From contig JAGBDU010000010.1 in NCBI GenBank assembly GCA_017937285.1, positions 1-64,000 on the forward strand: a stretch of 64,000 nucleotides of DNA, read 5' to 3'. How positions within the stretch are numbered: the first letter of the stretch is position 1; each line of letters opens with the position of its first letter. This stretch comes from Clostridia bacterium (GTDB lineage Bacteria; Bacillota; Clostridia; TANB77; CAG-508). The notes under the pieces are model-generated. The model saw nothing but the letters and a program-made list of their open reading frames with translations. It was not told where the DNA came from and searched no databases. This document shows, piece by piece, positions 32,226-40,543 of the stretch. The translations under genes and the position numbers were made by a program.

Positions 32226-33422
32226 ATGAAAATATTAGTATTAAATAGTGGTAGTTCATCACTAAAATATCAATTAATAGATATGGAAAATGAACAAGTA
32301 TTAGCAAAAGGTAATTTTGAAAGAATTGGTCAAAATAATTCTTTTTTAACTCACAAGGTTGGAGATGAAAAACATAAATTTGAAAAACCAGTATCTAATC
32401 ATGAAAAAGCTATAAAATTTGTTTTAACAAAATTACAAAGTGATGTATATGGTGTAATAAAATCACCAGATGAAATTTATGCAATAGGACATAGAATAGT
32501 TCACGGAGGCGAAAAATTTACTAAGCCAGTTATTATAAATGATGAAGTAATGGCTGGAATAGAAGAATGTATAGAGCTTGCTCCACTACATAACCCAGCA
32601 GCAATATTAGGAATAAAAGCATGTCAATCTGTAATGCCAGGAAAAATAAATGTAGCAGTGTTTGATACTGCATTTCATCAAACGATACCAGAAGAAAGTT
32701 ACATATACCCAATACCATATAAATATTATGAAAAATATAAAATTCGTAGATATGGATTTCATGGAACATCACATGAATATGTAGCAAATAGAGCTGCTGA
32801 GATAATGGAAAAAGATATAAAAGATTTAAAAATAGTAAATTGTCACTTAGGACAAGGTGCAAGTGTTTGTGCTATAAAAAATGGAAATTCAGTAGATACA
32901 AGTATGGGATTTACACCACTTGGTGGTATTCCAATGGGAACCAGATCAGGCGATATAGACCCATCTGTAGTTACATATATAGCTAAATTTAGAAACCATA
33001 CTCCAGAAGAAATGGATGAAATATTAAATAAAAAATCTGGTGTGTATGGAATTTCAGAAGTTTCTGTAGATTTTAGAGATATAGAAGCTGAAGCTGCAAA
33101 TGGTGATAAAAACGCACAAATGGCGATAGAAAATTATGCATATAATGTAGCACAATTTGTGGCAAAATATGCAGTATCAATGGGAGGAATAGATGTTCTT
33201 ACTTTTACTGCAGGTATTGGTGAAAAAGATCCTAATGCTAGAAAAAAAATATGTAATTATTTAAATTTCTTAGGAGTAGAGCTAGATGATAATAAAAATG
33301 ATGTAAGAAATCAAGAGGCAGAGGTATCTGCCGATACATCAAAAGTTAAAGTTTTTGCAATTCCAACTAATGAAGAACTACTTATAGCAAGATATACTAA
33401 AAAGTTGTGTGAATGTAATTAA
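32226..33422 (+). CDS. ackA: Acetate kinase, first of a tandem pair
   Basis: AckA transfers phosphate from acetyl phosphate to ADP. The 398-residue protein has MKILVLNSGSSSLKYQ (N-terminal phosphate loop), GHRIVHGGE, FDTAFHQTIPE, RRYGFHGTSHEY and TFTAGIGEKDPNAR, all standard. ATG 32226 follows CAGGAG; the TTG six bases before is unlikely. It lies 48 bp after pta in the same operon. A closely similar second ackA follows after 88 bp. Confidence 0.95.
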   Translation: MKILVLNSGSSSLKYQLIDMENEQVLAKGNFERIGQNNSFLTHKVGDEKHKFEKPVSNHEKAIKFVLTKLQSDVYGVIKSPDEIYAIGHRIVHGGEKFTKPVIINDEVMAGIEECIELAPLHNPAAILGIKACQSVMPGKINVAVFDTAFHQTIPEESYIYPIPYKYYEKYKIRRYGFHGTSHEYVANRAAEIMEKDIKDLKIVNCHLGQGASVCAIKNGNSVDTSMGFTPLGGIPMGTRSGDIDPSVVTYIAKFRNHTPEEMDEILNKKSGVYGISEVSVDFRDIEAEAANGDKNAQMAIENYAYNVAQFVAKYAVSMGGIDVLTFTAGIGEKDPNARKKICNYLNFLGVELDDNKNDVRNQEAEVSADTSKVKVFAIPTNEELLIARYTKKLCECN

Positions 33423-33510
33423 TTTTTGGTTTAGTGCAAAGAATAATAAAAGTTTAATTTAATGGCTGTAATAAATGTTAAATAATGAATTTGAAAGGAA
33501 GATTTAAATA

Positions 33511-34704
33511 ATGAAAATATTAGTTTTAAATTGTGGTAGTTCATCATTAAAATACCAATTAATAAATATGGAAAACGAAGAAGTAATAGCAAAAGGAAAT
33601 TACGAAAGGATCGGGATAGATAAATCTTTTGTAACACATAAAGTAAATGGAGAAAAATATGTTATAGAAAATTCTGCTCCAACACATAAAGAAGCATTGG
33701 AATTTATAATTAAGCAATTAACTGAAACTGATTATGCTGTTATAAAAAGTTTAGACGAAATAAATGCTGTAGGACACAGAGTTGTTCATGGTGGAGAAAA
33801 ATTTGCAGAGCCAGTTTTAGTTGATGATAGCGTTGTTGAAGGAATTCGTGAATGTGCTGATTTAGCTCCTGTTCATAATCCTGCTGCTATTATGGGAATC
33901 GAAGCTTGCAGAAATTTAATGGATGGTAAACCAAATGTTGTTGTTTTTGATACAGGATTTCATCAAACTATCCCAGAAGAAAGATATTTATATCCTATAC
34001 CATATCATTATTATAGAGATTATAAGGTTCGTAAATACGGATTCCATGGTACATCTCATTCGTATGTATCAAAAAGAGTTGCAGAAATTATGAATAAACC
34101 AGTAGAAAGCCTAAAAACAATAGTATGCCACATTGGACAAGGTGCAAGTTTATGTGCTGTAGATGGTGGTAAATCAGTAGATACAAGTATGGGGCTATCT
34201 CCTTTAGGTGGAATAATGATGTGTGCAAGAAGCGGTGATTTAGATCCTTCAATAGTTACATTTTTAATGAAAAAAGAAAATATTTCACCAGATGAAATGG
34301 ATAGAATATTAAACAAAGAATCTGGATTATATGGAATATCAGGAGTTTCATCTGATGTAAGAGATATAGAAGCAGAATATCTAAATGGAAATAAAAGAGC
34401 AGAGCTTAGCCTAAAAGCGTATGACTTAAATATAGCACAATATATAGCAAAATATATAGTATCAATGGGAGGAGTAGATACAATAGTATTTACTGCCGGT
34501 GTAGGAGAAAATCAAAAAAATAGAAGAGCTGGAATCTGCAAAAAATTAGAATTCTTAGGAATAAAAATAGATGAGGCTAAAAATGAAATAAGAGGAGAAG
34601 AAGTAGAAATATCAGCACCAGATTCTAAAATAAAAGTTTTTGTAGTACCAACAAATGAAGAGCTTGTAATAGCAAGAGAAACAAAAAAATTAATAACTAA
34701 ATAA
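33511..34704 (+). CDS. ackA: Acetate kinase, second of a tandem pair
   Basis: This 397-residue paralogue of the preceding gene shares all active-site motifs: LNCGSSSLKYQ, GHRVVHGGE, FDTGFHQTIPE, RKYGFHGTSHSY and VFTAGVGENQKNR. The substitutions are spread along the gene, so the duplication is old rather than recent. It may have shifted to another acyl phosphate such as propionyl or butyryl phosphate; motifs alone do not show that. A terminator follows at once. Confidence 0.94.
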   Translation: MKILVLNCGSSSLKYQLINMENEEVIAKGNYERIGIDKSFVTHKVNGEKYVIENSAPTHKEALEFIIKQLTETDYAVIKSLDEINAVGHRVVHGGEKFAEPVLVDDSVVEGIRECADLAPVHNPAAIMGIEACRNLMDGKPNVVVFDTGFHQTIPEERYLYPIPYHYYRDYKVRKYGFHGTSHSYVSKRVAEIMNKPVESLKTIVCHIGQGASLCAVDGGKSVDTSMGLSPLGGIMMCARSGDLDPSIVTFLMKKENISPDEMDRILNKESGLYGISGVSSDVRDIEAEYLNGNKRAELSLKAYDLNIAQYIAKYIVSMGGVDTIVFTAGVGENQKNRRAGICKKLEFLGIKIDEAKNEIRGEEVEISAPDSKIKVFVVPTNEELVIARETKKLITK

Positions 34705-34710
34705 AACCCC

Positions 34711-34741
34711 AAAAGAGCAAATTTTCAATTTGCTCTTTTTC
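34711..34741 (+). terminator. Rho-independent terminator of pta-ackA-ackA
   Basis: AAAGAGCAAATT pairs with AATTTGCTCTTT around TTC, followed by TT; the stem and A/T tracts are strong. Confidence 0.88.
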
Positions 34742-34743
34742 AA

Positions 34744-34890
34744 TCGGGACGAAGAAACGGGGACGGAGAAATCGGGGACGGAGAAATCGGGGGACGGAGA
34801 AACGGGGACGGAGAATTGGGGACGGAGAAATCGGGGGACGGAGAATTGGGGACGGAGAATTTCTCCGTCCCCCGATTTCTCCGTCCCCGC
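34744..34890. repeat. GGGGACGGAGAA tandem array with terminal inverted units
   Basis: About nine forward units (variants ending AAACG, AAATCG and ATTG) and two inverted units at the right end, which makes a large fold-back. Starts three bases after the ackA terminator. Confidence 0.9.
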
Positions 34891-34976
34891 TAATAAAAAA
34901 ATTTAAATTATATATTGTAAAAATTGGTTTTATTGGTATAATACAATATATAACGATTTTAAGGAGGAATCAAAAG

Positions 34977-36119
34977 ATGGTTAAAAAAGTAGCAATATTA
35001 GCAAACGGTGGAGATGTATCAGGTTTTAATGCAGTTATAAGAGCTATAGTAAAAGCTGCGGAAAAAAATGGAGTAGAATGTTATGGATTTATAGAGGGAT
35101 ATAAGGGTTTACTAAATAATGAATATATAAAATTGAGTACTTCTCAAAATAATAGAGCAAGTGGTATATTACCAAAAGGAGGCTCTATTATTGGTTCATC
35201 AACAAATGCAAATGTATTTAATTGGAAAGTTGAAGAAAACGGAAAAACAGTTTACAAAGACTTATCAGATAAATGTATTCAAAACATAAAAGATGATGGT
35301 TTTGATTGTTTATTTACATTAGGAGGAGATGGAACTCAAAAATCAGCAAGAGATTTTTCTGTAAAAGGAATTAATGTAATAGGCGTTCCAAAAACAATAG
35401 ATAATGACGTGGCATGTACAGATATTACTTTTGGATATAATACAGCAGTTTCTGTTGCATCAGAAGCATTAGATAGACTTCATACAACAGGTGAAACACA
35501 CCATAGAATTATGGTATTAGAGGTTATGGGAAGATATGCAGGATGGATTGCACTAGAGTCTGCTATAGCAGGAGGTGCAGATATAGCTTTAATTCCAGAA
35601 ATACCATATGATATAAATAAAGCAGCTGAAAAAGTAAATCAAAGAAAAGCATTAGGAAAAAGTTTTACAATTGTTGTTGTTGCAGAAGGAGCAAAACCAA
35701 AAGATGGAGAAATATCTGTTGCAGAAGTAAGAGATAATGGAAAAGGTGTAGATAATACTAAACTCGGTGGAGCAGGAGAAAAAGTTACAAAAGAGCTTCA
35801 AAAATTAACTGGAATGGAAGCAAGATGCACAGTTTTAGGTTATATGCAAAGAGGAGGAACTCCAACAGCATTTGACAGAGTTTTATCTACAAAATATGGT
35901 GCAAAAGCTATGGAACTTGCAATTGAAGGCAAATTTAACGTATTAACAGTACTAAAAAATGGAAAATTAGATTCGGTTTCATTAGAAGATGTAGTTGGAG
36001 AAAATAAAGAAATAGGTGCAGTTTCTGGAAATACTAAAGAAAGTAACATAAGAAAGGTTAAAATGGATGATGATTTAGTAAAAACTGCAAGAAGTATTGG
36101 GATATGTTTAGGTGATTAG
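34977..36119 (+). CDS. pfkA: 6-phosphofructokinase
   Basis: Phosphorylates fructose-6-phosphate in glycolysis. The 380-residue protein has LANGGDVSGFNAVIRA, the phosphate donor loop TLGGDGTQKSA, VPKTIDNDV and catalytic IDND. Gly in GGDGT points to ATP as donor, while the Lys in PKTIDND is more common in pyrophosphate-dependent or mixed enzymes, so donor use is uncertain. AAGGAGG precedes the ATG. A weak promoter (TTGTAA/TATAAT) lies near 34916-34943. Confidence 0.92.
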   Translation: MVKKVAILANGGDVSGFNAVIRAIVKAAEKNGVECYGFIEGYKGLLNNEYIKLSTSQNNRASGILPKGGSIIGSSTNANVFNWKVEENGKTVYKDLSDKCIQNIKDDGFDCLFTLGGDGTQKSARDFSVKGINVIGVPKTIDNDVACTDITFGYNTAVSVASEALDRLHTTGETHHRIMVLEVMGRYAGWIALESAIAGGADIALIPEIPYDINKAAEKVNQRKALGKSFTIVVVAEGAKPKDGEISVAEVRDNGKGVDNTKLGGAGEKVTKELQKLTGMEARCTVLGYMQRGGTPTAFDRVLSTKYGAKAMELAIEGKFNVLTVLKNGKLDSVSLEDVVGENKEIGAVSGNTKESNIRKVKMDDDLVKTARSIGICLGD

Positions 36120-36148
36120 TTGACATATTTTTCCAAATGTGGTACAAT
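36120..36148 (+). promoter_or_regulatory. Promoter of the 36201 gene
   Basis: TTGACA (36120-36125) follows the pfk stop directly; 17-bp spacer; TACAAT (36143-36148). Confidence 0.75.
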
Positions 36149-36200
36149 ATAAAAACAACAAAAAGCTAAAATGCTTAACTTAAGTAGAAGGAGGAATTAC

Positions 36201-36521
36201 ATGCTAGTACAAAGGAAAATAAAACTAGTAGAACAGGTAATTCGGCAAATCAATCAAATTGCTGCAAATAAGAAGTTAGTGGAGGAAACTACTAATAAAG
36301 CTGCAGCAAAAAACTCTATCAGCCCAATCGAAGCAAAAAGACTTTGTGAAGAAGCGGCTGACAAAGCAGAGCAGGAATTAAAAGCTCTGAAAAAAAATAT
36401 TACCGAATCTGGACATCCAGATCATCGGTATATTGCAAGCCTCGTAGATGGATTAATTTATTATGATCTGTCTGAAGAGGAGGTGATAAACCTCCTGCAG
36501 AGGTTGAAAAACACGATCTAA
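36201..36521 (+). CDS. Small helical hypothetical protein with foreign-looking codon use
   Basis: I do not recognise this 106-residue protein. It is charged and almost entirely helical, probably a coiled coil or helical bundle (VEQVIRQINQIAANKKLVEE, EAADKAEQELKALKKN), with a C-terminal DGLIYYDLSEEEVINLLQRL. It uses CTC, CTG, CAG, GTG, ACG and ATC more than its neighbours, which suggests recent acquisition. Start 36201 after AGGAGG; it has its own promoter and terminator, so it is a single-gene unit. Confidence 0.6.
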   Translation: MLVQRKIKLVEQVIRQINQIAANKKLVEETTNKAAAKNSISPIEAKRLCEEAADKAEQELKALKKNITESGHPDHRYIASLVDGLIYYDLSEEEVINLLQRLKNTI

Positions 36522-36530
36522 TCATAGGAG

Positions 36531-36568
36531 GGGGAAGAAGATATTTTCGAATATCTCCTTCCCTTTTT
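36531..36568 (+). terminator. Rho-independent terminator
   Basis: GGGAAGAAGATATT pairs with AATATCTCCTTCCC with one bulge, then TTTTT. Confidence 0.85.
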
Positions 36569-36596
36569 CTATATATATTATCTGAAACGAGTATTA

Positions 36597-36818
36597 GTTA
36601 CAATTCACAGTCATTTTTTTAGAGTAGTGGAAAAGGGATTATATTATAAAAAATGCAATGACGCGCAGTTTGGGAGCCATAGAACCTAACTGCCAGCCAA
36701 TATTTTAAAGCACATACTTATTAATGTATTAAAATTTTAGCCTGCCGACCAGTAAGGAATGGAATTTTTTATAATATAATCCCTTTGGAACGGCTCATTT
36801 TTAGCTGTGAATTGTAAC
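36597..36818. mobile_element. 222-bp MITE-like element (copy A)
   Basis: Perfect 14-bp terminal inverted repeats GTTACAATTCACAG/CTGTGAATTGTAAC, and a second inverted pair inside (GGGATTATATTATAAAAAAT). The ~110-bp centre (TTTGGGAGCCATAGAACCTA and on to GCCTGCCGACCAG) is non-coding and recurs, inverted, at 60722-60942. No open frame. Target duplication not clear. It fills most of the 36569-36914 gap; a TTGAAT/GATAAAAT promoter for ruvA follows near 36857. Confidence 0.8.
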
Positions 36819-36914
36819 GATATTAATTGTGGCAAATATAAAATGTTACAGTAATGACTTGAATTTATAAAAACATATGATAAAATATATAAAAATCACA
36901 AAAGGAGGAAAAAT

Positions 36915-37514
36915 ATGTTTGCATATATTAAAGGAACATTTGAATCTAGAACCATGGACTATATTGTAGTAGATGTAAATGGAATTGGATATAAAATTTT
37001 TATGTCCGAAAATTCTATGAAAAACATTGGTGAGATAGGAACTATAGTAAAAGTACATACATATTTAAAAGTTAGAGAAGATGATGTTAGTATTTATGGA
37101 TTTTCTTCAGTTGAAGAGCTTAGAATGTTTGAGTTACTAGTTTCTGTTAGTGGTATTGGAGCAAAATCAGCAATAACAATTTTATCTAATATAGAGCCAT
37201 CAAAATTCGCAGTAGCAGTAGTTTCAAATGATGTAAATACACTAAAAAAATTACCAGGAATAGGAGCAAAAAGTGCTCAAAGAATAATTTTAGAGCTTAA
37301 AGATAAATTAAAATCTATAAATGTAGAAGAGCAAGAAAATGAAGAAATTTCAAATATTATAACTAAAAATGAAAATATTGAAGAGCTCATTACAGCTATG
37401 CAAGTTTTAGGATATTCTAGAAAAGAAATTGAAAATATCCTTCCTAAATTAGATAAAAACGATACAAATTTAGAATCTATGATAAAAAAAGCTCTAATAT
37501 TGTTATCAAAGTAA
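36915..37514 (+). CDS. ruvA: Holliday junction helicase subunit RuvA
   Basis: RuvA binds Holliday junctions and loads the RuvB motor during recombination repair. The 199-residue protein has the N-terminal OB fold (MFAYIKGTFESRTMDYIVVD), two helix-hairpin-helix motifs (VSGIGAKSAITILS and LPGIGAKSAQRIILEL) and the C-terminal RuvB-binding helices. Length is normal. ruvB, commonly next to it, is not in this window; a PBP gene follows instead. AAAGGAGG precedes the ATG. Confidence 0.96.
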   Translation: MFAYIKGTFESRTMDYIVVDVNGIGYKIFMSENSMKNIGEIGTIVKVHTYLKVREDDVSIYGFSSVEELRMFELLVSVSGIGAKSAITILSNIEPSKFAVAVVSNDVNTLKKLPGIGAKSAQRIILELKDKLKSINVEEQENEEISNIITKNENIEELITAMQVLGYSRKEIENILPKLDKNDTNLESMIKKALILLSK

Positions 37515-37611
37515 TAAAATATATTAAAAAACTCTTTTATTTTTTTACATTTTATAATATAATTTTATTGTGATTTGGCAACTACAAAAAAGCCAGAAAA
37601 GGAGTATAAAT

Positions 37612-40320
37612 ATGGAAAAAAAATCAAAGAATAAACAAGTAAGGTCTGTTGGAAGTAAGGTATCAAGAAAAAAGACACCTAATCCAAAAGCAAAAAATAA
37701 GAAAAAACATGCAAAACTAAAAAAAGTTTTAATAATTTTTCTATTACTAATTATATTATTAGTTTTAGTAGGAATAGGAATTTTTTGTGGAATATTTTTT
37801 AGTGATAAATTTGCACTATCAAAAGAAGATTTATTATTAGCAAATGCAAATACAGTTGTGTATGATAAAGATGGAAATGTTATAGCAGAGCTATCTGGTA
37901 GCGAAAATAGAGAAATTATAAGTATTGGTGATATGTCTGAATATTTACCAAAAGCGTTTGTTGCAATAGAAGATGAGAGATTCTACAATCATAGTGGTGT
38001 AGATTTAAAAAGAACTTTAGCAGCTACAACTACATATTTAATCAAAGGAGATTCTTCTTTTGGAGGTAGTACAATTACGCAACAATTAATTAAAAATATA
38101 ACAAATGAAAGAGATAACACTGGTAAAGCAGGTGTAGAAAGAAAAATAAAAGAAATGTCTAGAGCATATCAAGTTGAAAAAATGATATCAAAAGACCAAA
38201 TATTAGAATTATATTTAAATATAATCCCATTAGGTGCAGATGGTGGAGATATTTGTGGTGTAGAAATAGCATCAACATATTATTTTAACAAATCTGCAAG
38301 TGAATTATCAATAGAAGAATGTGCATTTTTAGCAGGTATAAACAATGCACCAAACACATACAATCCATTTAAAAATGCAGATAATGCAGAAAAACAAGCT
38401 CAGGTAATGGCTAAAATAAAAACAAGAACACAAACAGTTTTAAAGAAAATGAAGGAGCTTGGATATATAACAGATGAACAATATAAAACAGCATATGATA
38501 AGGTAGAAGCAGGACTAACATTCACAAAAGGCACATTACCAACATCAACTATAAAATCATATTTTATTCAAGCAGCAATAGAGCAAGTTATAGATGATTT
38601 AGTCGAGCAAAAAGGCTTTTCAGAAGAATATGCTAAAAGCCGTGTTTATGGCGGAGGATATAAAATTTACACAACTGAAGTAGCTGCTGTACAAACAAAT
38701 CTCGAAGAAGTATATAAAAGTGATAAATATATATTAACATCTTCAAAATCAGATACACATTCGCAATCAGCTATGGTTGTAATTGATCATACAACTGGTC
38801 AAGTTGCAGGATGTATGGGAGGACTTGGAACAGATGTTGATGCAATAGGAATAAATAGAGCTACAAATATGAAACGTCAATCAGGTTCATCTATAAAACC
38901 AATAGTAACATATGGATGCGGTGTAGAAACAGGGGTAATAAATGCAGGAACAGTATACTATAATTCACCAACAACATTTGGAAAAGATTATTCACCATCA
39001 TCAACAAGCATGTATTCAGGACCTTGTACAGTAAGAAATGCAATAGAAGTTTCTTCAAATGTGGTAGCTTGTAAAATAATGTCAGAAATAGGACCTGATA
39101 ATGCAATAGATTTTGCAAGAAAATGTGGTTTATCAAGTTTAGTAAAAGCAAGTGAAAATTCAAAAGCTAATGATTCTAATTTACCATCAATGGCATTAGG
39201 AGGATTAACAATTGGCGTAAGTCCACTTGAAATGGCAGGAGCATATTCAATGATAGCAAATAATGGTGTATATATTTCACCAACATTCTATACAAAAGTA
39301 GAAGATTCTTCAGGTGCTATTGTTATAGAATGTAATCAAACAACAGAAAGAGTAATGACAGAACAAAATGCATATATTATGAAAACTTTATTAAAACAAC
39401 CAGTAGAAGGAGCACATGGAACTGCAACAAATTGTAAAATAGAAGGTATGGACGTAGGAGCAAAAACAGGTACAACTAATGATAACTATGATAGATGGCT
39501 TTGTGGAATTACACCATACTATACAGCAGCAACATGGTATGGATATGATAATAACAATGGTAAAAAAGCAGAAGTTAATGGTAGTGGAAATTATGCAGCT
39601 AAAATATGGATTGATATTATGAAAAGAGTACATCAAGATTTACCAAAAGCAACATTTACAGTGCCAAGTGGAATTGTTGAAATTAAAATTTGTAAAAAAT
39701 CAGGATGTAAAGCAACAGGCTCATGTTCAGAAACATATACAGAGTATTATGCTGAAGATTCAGTACCAAAAGATTGTGAAGGGCACTCTTTAAAAATATG
39801 TTCTGATTCTAAAAAACTTGCTACAGAAAATTGCCCAAACACATATTATTTTAGCTTTGTTCCTGAAAAGGAAAGAAAACCAAGTTGGAAAACAAGTTCA
39901 GGTATAAGTTCATCTGCACCATCTGATCAGTGTGATATACACAAAACTCCACAAAATCCGAACACTGATAATAATAATAATAATGATGTTGATGTAATAA
40001 TTTCGTCAGATATCATCATTCCAAATGTAGTAGGAAAAACAGAAACAGCTGCTAGAAATGAATTAAAAGACTTGGTTGTTGATGTAAGAACTAAATCTGA
40101 CAAAAGTAAAAATAATGGCGAAGTAATAAGTCAAAGTTTACCTCCTAAAACAATAGTAGCAAAAGGAACAAAAATAACGATAATAGTTAATAAAATAGAA
40201 GATAAACAGCTAGAACAAAATAAAATACCAGATAATGTTATAGAAAATAATGTTAATGAAATTAATATTATAAATAATAACAATACACTAATAAACAATA
40301 CTGTTAATCCAGGTCAATAA
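37612..40320 (+). CDS. Class A penicillin-binding protein with PASTA domain
   Basis: This bifunctional peptidoglycan synthase of 902 residues has a Lys-rich cytoplasmic tail, one membrane span (about residues 35-60), a GT51 glycosyltransferase (EDERFYNHSGVDLKRT, GGSTITQQLIKN) and a transpeptidase with SSIK, SSN and KTGT motifs. A Cys-rich insert follows (CKKSGCKATGSCSETYTEYY), then a PASTA domain (PNVVGKTETAARNELKDL) and an Asn-rich tail. ATG 37612 follows AAAGGAG. A second class A PBP is at 56823. Confidence 0.94.
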   Translation: MEKKSKNKQVRSVGSKVSRKKTPNPKAKNKKKHAKLKKVLIIFLLLIILLVLVGIGIFCGIFFSDKFALSKEDLLLANANTVVYDKDGNVIAELSGSENREIISIGDMSEYLPKAFVAIEDERFYNHSGVDLKRTLAATTTYLIKGDSSFGGSTITQQLIKNITNERDNTGKAGVERKIKEMSRAYQVEKMISKDQILELYLNIIPLGADGGDICGVEIASTYYFNKSASELSIEECAFLAGINNAPNTYNPFKNADNAEKQAQVMAKIKTRTQTVLKKMKELGYITDEQYKTAYDKVEAGLTFTKGTLPTSTIKSYFIQAAIEQVIDDLVEQKGFSEEYAKSRVYGGGYKIYTTEVAAVQTNLEEVYKSDKYILTSSKSDTHSQSAMVVIDHTTGQVAGCMGGLGTDVDAIGINRATNMKRQSGSSIKPIVTYGCGVETGVINAGTVYYNSPTTFGKDYSPSSTSMYSGPCTVRNAIEVSSNVVACKIMSEIGPDNAIDFARKCGLSSLVKASENSKANDSNLPSMALGGLTIGVSPLEMAGAYSMIANNGVYISPTFYTKVEDSSGAIVIECNQTTERVMTEQNAYIMKTLLKQPVEGAHGTATNCKIEGMDVGAKTGTTNDNYDRWLCGITPYYTAATWYGYDNNNGKKAEVNGSGNYAAKIWIDIMKRVHQDLPKATFTVPSGIVEIKICKKSGCKATGSCSETYTEYYAEDSVPKDCEGHSLKICSDSKKLATENCPNTYYFSFVPEKERKPSWKTSSGISSSAPSDQCDIHKTPQNPNTDNNNNNDVDVIISSDIIIPNVVGKTETAARNELKDLVVDVRTKSDKSKNNGEVISQSLPPKTIVAKGTKITIIVNKIEDKQLEQNKIPDNVIENNVNEINIINNNNTLINNTVNPGQ

Positions 40321-40340
40321 AAGTAATGAATAAATTTTTT

Positions 40341-40386
40341 AGTAATATATGGGCTGAGATTTTTAAAAATCAGCCCAATATATTAC
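40341..40386 (+). terminator. Terminator-like hairpin after the PBP gene
   Basis: GTAATATATGGGCTGATTTTT-type arms pair around the centre (GGGCTGA/TCAGCCC plus flanks). It lacks a proper T-run, so termination is uncertain. Confidence 0.55.
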
Positions 40387-40543
40387 ATAATAAATTTTTA
40401 AGATTATAACCTCGAATAATACTTACATTACTATATGTATAATAATAGCAATATTATTAATAACAATGGATAGTTATAAAAAGAATGAGAATAATATAAT
40501 AATAAATACAAAATTATAAAAATCCGTGAAGGGAGTTTATACA

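Noticed and set aside
38891-39163. Leucine-rich minus-strand open frames such as the one in the PBP gene, and similar ones in glmM, metG and pta
   Set aside because: Reverse-strand shadows of AT-rich coding sequence, with no ribosome binding site and fully inside strong genes.
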